NCBI RefSeq assembly: GCF_024519455.1
Contig: NZ_JALJRY010000008.1
Location: 336,293 to 400,292 of the forward strand
Reading direction: 5' to 3'
DNA: 64,000 bases
Source: Streptomyces sp. STR69
Lineage (GTDB): Bacteria > Actinomycetota > Actinomycetes > Streptomycetales > Streptomycetaceae
A model generated the notes under the pieces. It saw only the letters and a program-made list of their open reading frames with translations. It had not been told where the DNA came from and ran no database searches. A program made the translations under genes and the position numbers. Shown in pieces: positions 1 through 12,861 of this stretch; within the stretch, counting starts at the first letter, position 1; every line of letters begins with the position of its first letter.

Positions 1-2266
1 CCGGTTCGCCGGCCGGCTGCTGGTCGGACTCGGGTACGAGGTCGTGCTCGTCGAACCGCCGGAAGGCGACGGGACCCGGCGGGAACAGGGCGGCGACGCG
101 TTCGTCCACTGGCACGCCGGCAAACGGTCGGTCGTCCCCGCCTCGCCCGAGGACCTGCGCGCCCTGCTGACCGCCGCCGATGTGCTGCTCGACGGGAGTC
201 CGGGCGGCGCGGAGGCGCTCGCCGCCGGGCTCGACGACCTCGTGCACGTCCGCGTCACCCCCTTCGGGCTGCTCGGCCCCCGCAGCGACTGGCAGGGCAC
301 CGACCTCGTCGTGGCCGCGCTCGGCGGGATGCTCGCCCAGGTCGGTGACCCCGACGGCCCGCCGCTACGGCTGCCGGAGCAGCAGGCCGAACAGCTCGCC
401 GGCGTCAACGCGGCGATCGCCGCCCTGCTCGGCCTGCGCGCCCGCCGTACCGGCCCGGGACAGCTCGTCGACGTCTCCGCACAGGCCTGCGTGGCCGCCG
501 CCCTGGAGGCCGGCGCCCTCGCCTATCTGCACGAGGACCGGGTGCCGCCACGCCCGGGCCGCGTCCACCCCCTCGTCCCGCACGGCCTGTTCCGGGCCGC
601 CGACGGCTACCTGGGCGGCGGGCTCGGCGGCAGCCCCCGCATGTGGGACGCACTGCTGGAATGGCTGCGCGAGGAGGACGCGGCGGCCGATCTCACGGAA
701 CCGCGCTGGCAGGACCCGGTCGAGCGCAAGAAGCACCAGGAGCATGTGTTCAAGGTCGTCCAGGACTTCGTGGGCACCTGGCCCAAGGCCGAGTTCGCGG
801 AGCGCGCCCAGGCCAGAAAACTCCCCTGGGCAGCCGTCGACCTGCCCCACGAACTCCCCGACAACCCCCAGCTCACGGCCCGCGAGTTCTTCACCCGGGT
901 ACGGACACCGGAGGGCGAACGCACCGATCTGGGCTTCCCGTTCGCGTTCCCGGAGGGCCACCGGATACGGGAGTTGGACGTCCGGAGCGTGGGCGCTGAC
1001 CAGGAACTGCTGAACGCCGAACCGCCCGCCGAACGCCCGGTGCGGCCCGCCTCCGTACAGCCCGCCCTGCACGGCATCCGTGTCCTCGACCTGACCTGGG
1101 TCCTGGCCGGCCCCTACTGCACGAAGGTCCTCGCCGACCACGGCGCCGACGTCATCAAGGTCGAGTCCGCGGGCCGCCCCGACCCCACCCGCTTCGCTCC
1201 CTTCATGCACCTCTCCCGAGGCCCCCACACGGACCCGAACACCAACGGCTACTTCAACGAGGTCAACCGCAACAAACGCAGCATCGCCCTCGACACCCGC
1301 ACCGACGACGGCGTCACGGTGCTGCGCGAACTCATCGCCCACTGCGACGTCCTCGTGGAGAACTTCAGCTCCACGGTCATGCGCAAACTCGGCCTGGGCT
1401 ACGAGGAGTTGCGCCGGATCAACCCCGGACTCGTCTACGTCAGCATGTCGGGCATGGGCCACACCGGACCGCGCAACGGCTGGGTGTCGTACGCCGACAC
1501 GGTCTCGGCGAGCGGGGGCCTGACCGCGTTCACCGGTTGGGGGCCGGACGACGTGGTCGGGGTGATCTACGGCCACGGCGACATCGTCGCCGGACTGCAG
1601 GCCGCACTCGCCACGGTCGCCGCACTGGAGCACCGCGCCGGCACCGGACGCGGACAGCACATCGACCTGTCCCAACTGGAGGCGACAGCAGCCCACATGG
1701 GCACCAGCCTTCTCGGCGGCCCGAAGGTGACACCGGCCGGCAACACCCACCCGAGCTGGAGCCCGCAGGGCGTCTACCGCTGCCTCGGCGCCGACCGCTG
1801 GCTCGCCGTCAGCGTGCGCGAAGACACGGAGTGGGCCGCGCTGTGCGAGGTCATCGGCCGACCCGAACTCGCCACCGACGAACGGACCTTGACGGCCGAG
1901 GCGCGCAGACAGGCCACGGACCTGGTCGACGCCGTACTGGGGGAGTGGACCCGCACGCTCCCCGCAGATGTCGCCGCCGAGGCGCTCCAGGCGCGCGGTG
2001 TCCCGGCCGGAGCGGTCCAGGACGGCCGTGAACTCGTCGAACACGACCCGCAGTTGAGGGCCCGCGGCTTCTACGTGCGCAAGGAGCACCCGGTCGCGGG
2101 CGCCTTCCTCCACGAGGGCGTCCCGATCCGCCTGACCCGCACACCCGGCGCGGTCCGCGAGGCCGCGCCCGTGCTCGGCGCCGACACCGACGCCGTGCTG
2201 AGGGAGGTGGCCGGGTTCCCGGCGGAGCGTGTGCAGCGCCTTCGGGAGGCGGGAGTCCTGCGGTGA
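1..2266 (+). CDS. Tandem CaiB/BaiF-type CoA-transferase, 5' end outside window
   Basis: Probable formyl-CoA-transferase-family (class III) enzyme that moves CoA between carboxylic acids, or a racemase of that fold. The reading frame is open from base 2, where it already reads RFAGRLLVGLGYEV, a typical CaiB N-terminal stretch, so the gene begins upstream; the in-frame GTG at 44 is internal. The protein is two family copies fused. The first copy runs to about base 1010 and carries GQLVDVS near 460-480. The second starts near 1069 with GIRVLDLTWVLAGP and carries GQHIDLSQLE near 1655-1685. The Asp in each motif aligns with the family's catalytic Asp, so both halves may be active. The stop overlaps the start of the acyl-CoA ligase by 4 bp (GTGA), indicating translational coupling. 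The acyl substrate is not evident. Confidence 0.85.
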   Translation, partial: RFAGRLLVGLGYEVVLVEPPEGDGTRREQGGDAFVHWHAGKRSVVPASPEDLRALLTAADVLLDGSPGGAEALAAGLDDLVHVRVTPFGLLGPRSDWQGTDLVVAALGGMLAQVGDPDGPPLRLPEQQAEQLAGVNAAIAALLGLRARRTGPGQLVDVSAQACVAAALEAGALAYLHEDRVPPRPGRVHPLVPHGLFRAADGYLGGGLGGSPRMWDALLEWLREEDAAADLTEPRWQDPVERKKHQEHVFKVVQDFVGTWPKAEFAERAQARKLPWAAVDLPHELPDNPQLTAREFFTRVRTPEGERTDLGFPFAFPEGHRIRELDVRSVGADQELLNAEPPAERPVRPASVQPALHGIRVLDLTWVLAGPYCTKVLADHGADVIKVESAGRPDPTRFAPFMHLSRGPHTDPNTNGYFNEVNRNKRSIALDTRTDDGVTVLRELIAHCDVLVENFSSTVMRKLGLGYEELRRINPGLVYVSMSGMGHTGPRNGWVSYADTVSASGGLTAFTGWGPDDVVGVIYGHGDIVAGLQAALATVAALEHRAGTGRGQHIDLSQLEATAAHMGTSLLGGPKVTPAGNTHPSWSPQGVYRCLGADRWLAVSVREDTEWAALCEVIGRPELATDERTLTAEARRQATDLVDAVLGEWTRTLPADVAAEALQARGVPAGAVQDGRELVEHDPQLRARGFYVRKEHPVAGAFLHEGVPIRLTRTPGAVREAAPVLGADTDAVLREVAGFPAERVQRLREAGVLR

Positions 2267-3780
2267 TCGACACCGTCCCCGGCCTCCTCGACGCGGCGGC
2301 CGGGGAGTTCGGCGAACGGACCTTCCTGAGGATGGGGGAGGTGACCCGGACGTACACGCAGACCCGGACGGCCGCCGCCACGATGGCGGGCGCGCTCGCG
2401 GCACGCGGCTGCCGGCCCGGGGACCGTGTCGCCGCCATGGCCGGCAACCGGATCGAGTTCGTCGACCTCGTCCTCGGCTGCGCCTGGCTGGGCGCGGTAC
2501 TGATCCCGCTCAACACCGGGCTGCGGGGCGGTGGACTCCGGCAGGTGCTGCGCGCGGCAGAGCCCCGATTCCTGCTGGTGGAAGAGGAGTTGGCGGAACG
2601 TGTCGTAACGGCCGGATTCCAGGGGGAGTTGTGGGTCGTCGGCGGGGCCGACGTACCGGCACCGGACCTGGCCCCCGCCGTGCCGGCGGCCCAAGTGCGC
2701 CCGGACGACACCGCGTTCGTGCTGTTCACCTCCGGCACCACGGGGACCGCGCGCGGGGTGCGGTGCCCGCACGCGCAGTCCGTCTGGTGGGGCCGTAACG
2801 TCTCCGACTCGCTCCGCCTCACCGCCGACGACGTGCTGTACACCTGCCTCCCGCTGTTCCACACCAACGCGCTGAACACCCTCGCGCAGGCCATGGCGGT
2901 GGGCGCGAGCTGTGTGATCGACGAGCGGTTCTCGGCGTCGCGGTACTGGCAGCGGGTGGCCGAGACCGGGGCGACCGCCGTCTATCTGCTGGGCGCGATG
3001 GCGCCGATGCTGCTGGCGCAGCCGCCGGGGCCCGCCGACCGTGCGCACCGGGCCTGGCGCGGGCTCTCCCCGGCTACTCCGGGGTCCGCGTGGGAGCCGT
3101 TCCGCGAGCGGTTCGGGGTCACGCTCGTCGACGGGTTCGGGTCCACGGAGACGAACCTCGTCATCGGGTCGACGCCCGAGGAGCAGCGGCCCGGTTACGT
3201 CGGCACCGTGCGCGAGGGTTTCTCCGCGCGTGTGGTCGACGAACTGCTCGACCCTGTCCCGGACGGAGTCCCCGGCGAGCTGCTGGTCCGCAGCGCACAC
3301 CAATTCGCCTTCTGCACCGGCTACTTGGGGGAGGCGGAGCCCGGACCGACCGTGTGGCGGCGTACCGGCGACCGGGTGGTGCGCGAGCCGGACGGCTGGT
3401 TCCGGTTCGTCGACCGGATCAAGGACGTCATCCGGCGGCGCGGCGAGAACGTCTCCTCGCACGAGGTGGAGTCCGTCGTCCGCGCGCATCCGGCGGTCGC
3501 CGACGCGGCGGCCTTCCCCGTGCCCTCGGAGCTGGCCGAGGACGAGGTCATGGTCGCGGTCGTTCCCGCGCCCGGGCAGGCACTGGACCTCCGGGACCTC
3601 GTACGGCACTGCGCGCGGGAGCTGCCCGCCTTCGCGGTGCCCCGCTACCTCGACACCGTCCGCGAGCTCCCGCTCACCGAGACCGGCAAAGTTCGCAAGG
3701 CGGCATTGCGGGAACGTGGGGTCACCGCCACGACGTGGGACCGCTCCACATCGCCCACCCCGGCACGACATCAAACTTGA
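2263..3780 (+). CDS. AMP-dependent acyl-CoA synthetase/ligase
   Basis: ANL-superfamily adenylating enzyme of 505 aa that activates a carboxylic acid as acyl-AMP and then acyl-CoA. Visible motifs are the P-loop-like FTSGTTGTARGV (the usual PKG is replaced by ARG), GFGSTETN, RRTGDRVV, the hinge region FVDRIKDVIRRRGENVS, and the C-terminal PLTETGKVRK with the catalytic lysine. GTG start at 2263 overlaps the upstream CoA-transferase stop, so the two are co-translated. The pairing resembles carnitine/crotonobetaine-type or sterol side-chain CoA metabolism, where a ligase supplies acyl-CoA and a CaiB protein transfers or epimerises it. The exact acid cannot be told. Confidence 0.88.
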   Translation: MIDTVPGLLDAAAGEFGERTFLRMGEVTRTYTQTRTAAATMAGALAARGCRPGDRVAAMAGNRIEFVDLVLGCAWLGAVLIPLNTGLRGGGLRQVLRAAEPRFLLVEEELAERVVTAGFQGELWVVGGADVPAPDLAPAVPAAQVRPDDTAFVLFTSGTTGTARGVRCPHAQSVWWGRNVSDSLRLTADDVLYTCLPLFHTNALNTLAQAMAVGASCVIDERFSASRYWQRVAETGATAVYLLGAMAPMLLAQPPGPADRAHRAWRGLSPATPGSAWEPFRERFGVTLVDGFGSTETNLVIGSTPEEQRPGYVGTVREGFSARVVDELLDPVPDGVPGELLVRSAHQFAFCTGYLGEAEPGPTVWRRTGDRVVREPDGWFRFVDRIKDVIRRRGENVSSHEVESVVRAHPAVADAAAFPVPSELAEDEVMVAVVPAPGQALDLRDLVRHCARELPAFAVPRYLDTVRELPLTETGKVRKAALRERGVTATTWDRSTSPTPARHQT

Positions 3781-3800
3781 ACCATTTGTTTTCTTGAATC
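3771..3800 (+). promoter_or_regulatory. AT-rich promoter/operator region of furA-katG
   Basis: This is a short AT-rich island in GC-rich DNA between the ligase stop and furA. It contains the inverted repeat TCAA-AC-TTGA (3771-3780) and a second CTTGAA copy at 3793-3798, 17 bp from the first. FurA-type regulators autoregulate from such sites in Streptomyces; assigning this one to FurA is inference. Confidence 0.45.
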
Positions 3801-3830
3801 ACTCGTGTTTATGGCTGTAGGTTGAGCGCC

Positions 3831-4268
3831 ATGACCGCATCCCCGCCTCCGACCACCGCCGAGGAGCTGCGCGGTGCCGGCCTGCGGGTGACGGCAGCCC
3901 GCGTCGCACTGCTGGAGACCGTTCGGCACGGTGACCACCTCGATGTCGAGGCCGTCGCCTCCGGGGTCCGTGGCCGCGTAGGACACATATCGCTCCAGGC
4001 CGTCTACGACGCCCTCCACGCGCTGACCTCGGCCGGACTCATACGCCGTATCGAACCGGCGGGCAGTCCCGCCCGCTTCGAAGGACGCGTCGGCGACAAT
4101 CACCACCACCTCATGTGCAGGTCGTGCGGTGCCGTCGCCGACGTCGACTGCGCGGTCGGTGAGGCCCCCTGCCTGACCGCCTCCGACGACCACGGCTTCT
4201 CGATCGACGAGGCCGAGGTCATCTACTGGGGTCTGTGCCCCACCTGTACCACCGCCCCCAGTTCCTGA
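3831..4268 (+). CDS. furA: Fur-family redox/metal-responsive repressor (FurA type)
   Basis: Winged-helix repressor of 145 aa. The N-terminal DNA-binding domain reads LRVTAARVALLETV. It is followed by the metal-binding region DNHHHLMCRSC and a second CPTC near the C-terminus, giving the two CxxC pairs of structural-zinc Fur proteins. The ATG at 3831 is preferred over an in-frame TTG at 3822. It sits 34 bp upstream of katG in the same direction, the conserved actinobacterial furA/furS-catalase-peroxidase arrangement, in which FurA represses its own operon and peroxide or metal change relieves this. Function in this strain is inferred from family and context. Confidence 0.9.
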   Translation: MTASPPPTTAEELRGAGLRVTAARVALLETVRHGDHLDVEAVASGVRGRVGHISLQAVYDALHALTSAGLIRRIEPAGSPARFEGRVGDNHHHLMCRSCGAVADVDCAVGEAPCLTASDDHGFSIDEAEVIYWGLCPTCTTAPSS

Positions 4269-4302
4269 AGTCACGTGATCCACCCCGTTTGGAAGGATTC
4301 CC

Positions 4303-6513
<2,211 letters not shown>

Positions 6514-6531
6514 GCACTCCGCACCACCTGA

Positions 6532-6564
6532 CGTCCGGGTCGGCCCTTGGGGTCGGCCCGGACG
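6532..6564 (+). terminator. Rho-independent terminator of furA-katG
   Basis: CGTCCGGG and CCCGGACG form the base of a stem of about 14 bp (two G-T wobbles) with a CTTG loop, followed by TTTCTC. It lies 19 bp after the katG stop. Confidence 0.85.
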
Positions 6565-6623
6565 TTTCTCACCTTCTGAACTCGCGGCACAGGCGTGCAC
6601 GTTCGTCACATAAGCTCCTCCGC

Positions 6624-8228
6624 ATGAACGAGGGGGAACCCGACAGACGAGTCGTCGACGGCCGCTTCGAGCTGGAGTCACGGCTCGGCGGCGGTGGCAT
6701 GGGCACGGTGTGGCGCGCCCAGGATCTGCTGCTGCACCGCTATGTCGCGGTCAAGGAGGTCCGGCCGCCGGACATCGACCTCGCCGAGTACGACCCCGAC
6801 GCGGCGGAGATGCTGCGCCAGCGGGTCCTGCGCGAGGCGCGCGCCCTGGCCAGGGTCGAGCACCCGAACGTGGTGACCATCCATCACATCGTCGACGGCG
6901 GACCGGGCACCTACCCCTGGCTCGTCATGGAACTCGTCCAAGGCGGCTCGCTCGCCGACCGGTTGGCCCGCGGGCCGATGGCACCCGCGGAGGCCGCACA
7001 GCTCGGCCGCGGAGTGCTCGACGCCCTGAACGCGGCGCACGAAGCCGGTGTCCAGCACCGCGACGTGAAACCCGCCAACGTCCTGCTGCGCACTGACGGC
7101 CGCCCCGTCCTCACCGACTTCGGCATCGCCGCGATCCGCGACGCCACCGCCCTCACCGCCACCGGCTCGATCATCGGCACGCCCGACTACATGGCCCCGG
7201 AGCGGGTCTCCGGCCAGAGCGGCGGTCCCGCCGCCGACCTGTGGTCGCTGGCGATGATGCTGTACGTCGCCGTCGAGGGCTACCACCCGCTCCAGCGCGG
7301 TACGACCCTGGCCACGCTGGCCGCCGTACTCCAGGAGGACGTCCCGCCACCGGTACGGGCCGGATCGCTGACGCCGGTGCTGTCGTGTGTGCTGGTGCGT
7401 GATCCCGAGGCACGGCCGGACGCGGGGACGGTGGGGCGGATGCTGGCCACCGCGGCGGCCGGGCCCGAGGACAGTCGCCCGGAGACCACTTCGTACCGGC
7501 TCGCGCCCCCGGCGCCTCCGTCGCTGCCGCCGACCAGTGGCATGCAGACGACAAGTCGGCGGCGGCGTCCGGAGAAGCGGTCGCGAGGGGTCGCGGTCGC
7601 GTCCAGCGTCATAGGGGTACTGCTGATCGGTACGCTCGCGTGGAAGGTGCTGCCAGGGGGGAACGAGGACAAGGGCTCGACTGCGTCGCCGGGCGCCGGC
7701 GGGCATACACAGCAGCAGACCACGCCCACCGTTTCGGCGAGCGAGAGCAATGCCGCGGTGAAGACCCAGGACATGCTGACTCCGTCCGGGATCCGGACCG
7801 CGATCAAGGCCTTCAAGGAGAAGACGGGCAGCGACCGCTTCTCCGACTTCTCCGTCTACCCGGGATACGTCATCGCGGATGTGATGGTGAAAGGCAGCAA
7901 TACCAAGTACGTCAGCTACACCTACCGCTCCGGTACCGGTTTCGACGAGGGGTTCGACACCAAGGGCACGGTGATAGACGGAGACCAGCCGGTGAAGCTG
8001 GACGACTTCAACTGGGACGCCGTTCCTGCGTTGCTGAAGCGCGCGAACAAGGACCTGAAGGTCGAGAAACCGACGAGCCGTTACCTGCTGATCCGGGTGC
8101 CGAGCACCAACGGCGGCGACACCCCGGCGGGCATGTCGATCTACCTGAGCGACGACTACGGCTCCGGCGGCTTCCTGCAAGCCGACACCCAGGGCACCGT
8201 TACCAGGGTGGAGCCGGCCGACGGGTAG
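6624..8228 (+). CDS. Membrane-anchored Ser/Thr protein kinase (PASTA-less)
   Basis: Hanks-type kinase of 534 aa. The glycine loop LGGGGMGTVW spans residues 21-30, the ATP-binding lysine is K44 in VAVKEV, the catalytic Asp147 is in HRDVKPAN, Asp165 is in DFG, and YMAPERVSG is the APE region. A single transmembrane segment lies near residues 322-341 after an Arg/Lys-rich stretch. The extracytoplasmic C-terminal domain of about 190 aa has no PASTA repeats; it begins with a Ser/Thr/Gln-rich linker and I do not recognise its fold. Probably a sensor kinase with an external domain. ATG at 6624. Confidence 0.92.
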   Translation: MNEGEPDRRVVDGRFELESRLGGGGMGTVWRAQDLLLHRYVAVKEVRPPDIDLAEYDPDAAEMLRQRVLREARALARVEHPNVVTIHHIVDGGPGTYPWLVMELVQGGSLADRLARGPMAPAEAAQLGRGVLDALNAAHEAGVQHRDVKPANVLLRTDGRPVLTDFGIAAIRDATALTATGSIIGTPDYMAPERVSGQSGGPAADLWSLAMMLYVAVEGYHPLQRGTTLATLAAVLQEDVPPPVRAGSLTPVLSCVLVRDPEARPDAGTVGRMLATAAAGPEDSRPETTSYRLAPPAPPSLPPTSGMQTTSRRRRPEKRSRGVAVASSVIGVLLIGTLAWKVLPGGNEDKGSTASPGAGGHTQQQTTPTVSASESNAAVKTQDMLTPSGIRTAIKAFKEKTGSDRFSDFSVYPGYVIADVMVKGSNTKYVSYTYRSGTGFDEGFDTKGTVIDGDQPVKLDDFNWDAVPALLKRANKDLKVEKPTSRYLLIRVPSTNGGDTPAGMSIYLSDDYGSGGFLQADTQGTVTRVEPADG

Positions 8229-8237
8229 GTTCAGCGC

Positions 8238-8690
8238 GTGCCCACCCTCCTGATCGTCCATCACACCCCATCGCCCAACTGCCAGGCGATGTTCGAGGCT
8301 GTCCTCGCCGGGGCGACAACCCCGGAGATCGAGGACGTACGCGTCGTACGCCGTGCCGCCCTCTCCGCGACCGTGTCGGACGTGCTGGCCGCCGACGGAG
8401 TTCTGCTGGGTACGCCCGCGAACCTCGGCTACATGTCGGGCGCCCTCAAGCACTTCTTCGACCAGATCTACTACCCGTGCCTGGACGAGACCCGGGGCCG
8501 GCCCTTCGGGTACTACGTGCACGGCGGGAACGACGTGACGGGAGCCGTGCGCGGTATCGAGTCGATCACGACCGGGCTGGGCTGGCGGCGCGCGGCGGAC
8601 CCGGTGACGCTGACCGGCGAGCCGGAGAAGGCCGGTGTCGAAGCCTGCTGGGAACTCGGGGCGACGGTCGCCGCCGGACTGACGGCCTGA
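8238..8690 (+). CDS. Flavodoxin/NADPH-dependent FMN reductase-like protein
   Basis: Small 150-aa alpha/beta protein. Its start, LLIVHHTPSPNCQAM, resembles the FMN-phosphate loop of flavodoxin-like proteins, followed by ADGVLLGTPANLGYMSGALKHF, which matches the second flavin loop of WrbA/FMN-reductase-like proteins. GTG start at 8238, 9 bp after the kinase stop, so it may be co-transcribed. The stop codon lies inside the first copy of a 13-bp tandem repeat (8681-8732), so the last codons come from the repeat. The substrate is unknown. Confidence 0.8.
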   Translation: MPTLLIVHHTPSPNCQAMFEAVLAGATTPEIEDVRVVRRAALSATVSDVLAADGVLLGTPANLGYMSGALKHFFDQIYYPCLDETRGRPFGYYVHGGNDVTGAVRGIESITTGLGWRRAADPVTLTGEPEKAGVEACWELGATVAAGLTA

Positions 8691-8732
8691 GCGGACGGCC
8701 TGAGCGGACGGCCTGAGCGGACGGCCTGAGCG
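8681..8732 (+). repeat. Four perfect tandem copies of a 13-bp unit
   Basis: The unit GACGGCCTGAGCG is repeated four times without mismatch at 8681, 8694, 8707 and 8720. The first copy holds the flavodoxin-like gene's TGA stop. Because 13 is not a multiple of 3, the three following TGAs fall in the other reading frames. It looks like a slippage-prone minisatellite. Confidence 0.95.
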
Positions 8733-8829
8733 GGACGCCGCCACCCGTTCGGACGCCGAAGAGTGTCGTCACCCCCCGGAGCACCCTCAGCGTGGAGGGA
8801 CATGCCCCTCCGAGTGACAGGAGTTCTTC

Positions 8830-9060
8830 ATGAGGAAGCGTCTGACGGCCGCGGTGGGTCTGGCGGGTGTGGCGTTGCTGCTGTGCGCGGGTACGGCGAG
8901 CGCGGACCCCGACCCCGTCGGTGTCGCCGTCGACAGCCCGGGCGTGCTCTCCGGAAACGTCGTCCAGATCCCCATCGACCTGGACCTCAACGTGTGCGGC
9001 AACTCGATCAACGTGATCGGTCTGCTGAACCCGGCATCGGGCAACCACTGCTCGGGCTGA
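8830..9060 (+). CDS. Short chaplin (hydrophobic aerial-hyphae protein)
   Basis: Secreted 76-aa protein: signal peptide of about 25 residues ending TASA, then a single chaplin domain with DSPGVLSGNVVQIPIDLDLN and VCGNSINVIGLLNPASGN. The domain contains the two conserved cysteines (C56 and C74) that form the disulfide in short chaplins. Chaplins assemble into amyloid-like surfactant fibrils that let aerial hyphae leave the water surface. There is no LPXTG sorting signal, so it is a short (ChpD-H type) form. AGGAG lies just before the ATG. Which orthologue it is cannot be decided from the sequence alone. Confidence 0.95.
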   Translation: MRKRLTAAVGLAGVALLLCAGTASADPDPVGVAVDSPGVLSGNVVQIPIDLDLNVCGNSINVIGLLNPASGNHCSG

Positions 9061-9129
9061 GCGGCCGTACCGTGAACGAGCCGTGGGCCGCGTGCCCACG
9101 GCTCGTTCCGTGTGCAAGGGAGACGACGG

Positions 9130-9804
9130 TCAGGGCACGTCGGTCAGCCGGTGCAGGGGAGTGCCGTGGGCCCAGCGCCGTAGCCTTGTGCCGTCGATGA
9201 GCTGGACGCCGCCCTGACGGCGCGCCCACCGCACATCACGTCCGCTGAAGGTCCCCCGGTGGACGACGAGCCGGAGATGCGGCCCTGAGCCGGCCGTGCG
9301 TCCCGAGCGCGTCGGCGTCTCCTCGTCGGGCAGCGGTTCGGCGACCGGCCTGAAGGCCACCTCCAGACGCCGACCGCGCCGGTCGCGGGCCCGGACCCGC
9401 GGCTGACCCAGCGCGTCGGGCCGGGCGAGCGCCCGCCAGCCGTCGCGGCGCAGCATCCGGGACACGGCCAGTGCGAGCCCCTCCACATCCAGGTCGGCGA
9501 TCTCCTCGGGCGTGTAGAAACCCAGACGGCGACGGGCCAGCGGCCGGTGGTGCACGACCGTGGCCACGGCGATCACGCCGAGCAGCGCCAGGCCGCCGAC
9601 GAGCGCGCCGGTGCCGAGGGTGCGGTACGCCACGGCGAGGCCGGCCACGATCCCGCACACGACGACGGCCACGGCCACGAGCGCGGGCAACACCTCGTGC
9701 AGCCCGGGGCCGTAGCGTCCCTGGGCGCGCAGCGCACGGATCGTCTCGCGCCGCCGCGAACGGCGCGACGCGCGCTTCTCCTGCCTCCACAACCTCTGCG
9801 TCAA
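9130..9804 (-). CDS. Two-TM membrane protein with Mrr-like C-terminal region
   Basis: Protein of about 224 aa with an Arg-rich N-terminus, two transmembrane segments (near LPALVAVAVVVCGIVAGLAV and GALVGGLALLGVIAVATVV), and a basic cytoplasmic C-terminal domain. The end, HRGTFSGRDVRWARRQGGVQLIDGTRLRRWA, resembles the last motif of Mrr/restriction-endonuclease-like domains found in many Streptomyces membrane proteins. I do not see a clear PD-(D/E)xK catalytic pair, so nuclease activity is doubtful. No ATG is available: a TTG at 9804 has GGGGGAG about 9 nt upstream, whereas the TTG at 9813 sits directly against it. The start is therefore uncertain. Confidence 0.65.
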   Translation of the reverse strand: MTQRLWRQEKRASRRSRRRETIRALRAQGRYGPGLHEVLPALVAVAVVVCGIVAGLAVAYRTLGTGALVGGLALLGVIAVATVVHHRPLARRRLGFYTPEEIADLDVEGLALAVSRMLRRDGWRALARPDALGQPRVRARDRRGRRLEVAFRPVAEPLPDEETPTRSGRTAGSGPHLRLVVHRGTFSGRDVRWARRQGGVQLIDGTRLRRWAHGTPLHRLTDVP

Positions 9805-10067
9805 CAGGGCCAACTCCCCCCACCCCCAAGCGCGTTGGTGCTTGCCGTAGAGATACCCGGCGGAGACGGTCCATGTGCGTGGCGCCGGGAACCGGCCACC
9901 GAACCGGCCGAACCATTTCGGCGCGACTTGCCCCTGGGGGCAGCGAACTCCTCCCTCCCGACCTCTGGCCCCCGGGACTTACCGCCCGGTATACAAGGCC
10001 AGTTGGACGAGAGACGACCACGTCGGGGTGTCCTGTCGCGCCGTCTCCTACCTGGGGGAGGAACTCC

Positions 10068-10988
10068 ATGAACCGTGAGACGCATCCGGCCGCGTCGGCG
10101 CACCACCGCGGCAGGGCTGTTGCGGTCGCGGCGGCGGTCAGCGGCTGTGCCCTCGTCGTCGCGTCGGCCGCACCGGCGACGGCACACGACGCGGGCCACG
10201 GCCACGACCGCACCACGCAGTACGTGGCGCTCGGGGACTCCTACACGTCGGGCCCGTACATACCGACCCAGGTGGACGCCAACTGCGCCCGCTCCGACCA
10301 CAATTACCCCTCGGTGGTGACGGCGGACCAAAGAGGGACCGTCCTCAAGGACGTGAGCTGCAGCGGGGCGACGACCGCGGAGATGTGGCAGGCGCAGGGC
10401 ACCAACCCGCCCCAACTGGACGCCGTACAACGGAACACGGACCTGGTGACCGTCCAGATCGGCGGCAACGACATCGGGTTCAGCACCATCATCGGCACCT
10501 GCGTCAAGCTCAGCGCCACGGACCTGGCGGGCAACCCGTGTCAGCGCTACTACAACTCTTCGGGCGCCGACCAGTTGGCGCTCGCCGTCCTCAACACCGC
10601 GCCCAAGGTGGCCAAGGTGCTGCGCGCGGTCCACAAGCAGGCACCGCACGCGCGCGTGCTCGTCGTCGGCTACCCGGACCTCCTGCCCGACGACGGCAGT
10701 GGCTGCTACCCCTCGGTGCCGTTCGCCGCCAAGGACTTCCCCTACCTCCGCGACACGGGCAAGCGCCTCAATCTGATGCTGCGTCTGGTGGCCGCGCTCA
10801 ACGGCGCGGAGTACGTCGACACCTACGGCCCGACCGTCGGCCACGACATGTGCAAGGCGCCCGCGGACCGCTGGATAGAGCCGCTGCAGCCGGCCTCCCC
10901 GGCGGCTCCGGCGCACCCCAACGCCAAGGGCGAGGCGGCCATGGCGGGCGCGGTCCTGAAGCAACTGGACAGGCACCACCGGTACTGA
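10068..10988 (+). CDS. Secreted SGNH/GDSL hydrolase (lipase/esterase)
   Basis: 306-aa secreted hydrolase. A signal peptide of about 39 residues ends PATAHDA. Block I is ALGDSYTSG with nucleophile Ser58, block III is QIGGNDIGF, and block V is APAHPNAKGEA with His283. The residue three before the histidine is Ala rather than Asp, so the enzyme probably uses a Ser-His dyad, as in known Streptomyces SGNH esterases. Six cysteines in the mature part suggest three disulfides. The ATG at 10068 has GGGGGAGGA upstream; longer in-frame ORF upstream is not coding. Substrates are probably acyl esters. Confidence 0.9.
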   Translation: MNRETHPAASAHHRGRAVAVAAAVSGCALVVASAAPATAHDAGHGHDRTTQYVALGDSYTSGPYIPTQVDANCARSDHNYPSVVTADQRGTVLKDVSCSGATTAEMWQAQGTNPPQLDAVQRNTDLVTVQIGGNDIGFSTIIGTCVKLSATDLAGNPCQRYYNSSGADQLALAVLNTAPKVAKVLRAVHKQAPHARVLVVGYPDLLPDDGSGCYPSVPFAAKDFPYLRDTGKRLNLMLRLVAALNGAEYVDTYGPTVGHDMCKAPADRWIEPLQPASPAAPAHPNAKGEAAMAGAVLKQLDRHHRY

Positions 10989-11117
10989 GCCACCGGTACA
11001 GGCGGACAGCGGCGGCCCGGGTTTTCCACAGGCGGAGGTGGTGTACTCGCGAAATCCGGCCCTGACGAGCAAAGATGGGGCCGTACGCGAAGTCGGTCGA
11101 TGCGGAGGAGCGGGCAG

Positions 11118-12758
<1,641 letters not shown>

Positions 12759-12861
12759 CCGTACGGTCGGCCGTGGTGCTGCCCGTGGCCGGAATGAACG
12801 GTGGGGCGGCCGGTGTTGGGCCGACACGTGAGTCATGACGCCAGGTGGAGTTGAACCCCGT

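Noticed and set aside
9130..9804. Calling the membrane protein a restriction endonuclease
   Set aside because: Only the final Mrr-like motif is visible; the catalytic residues are not.
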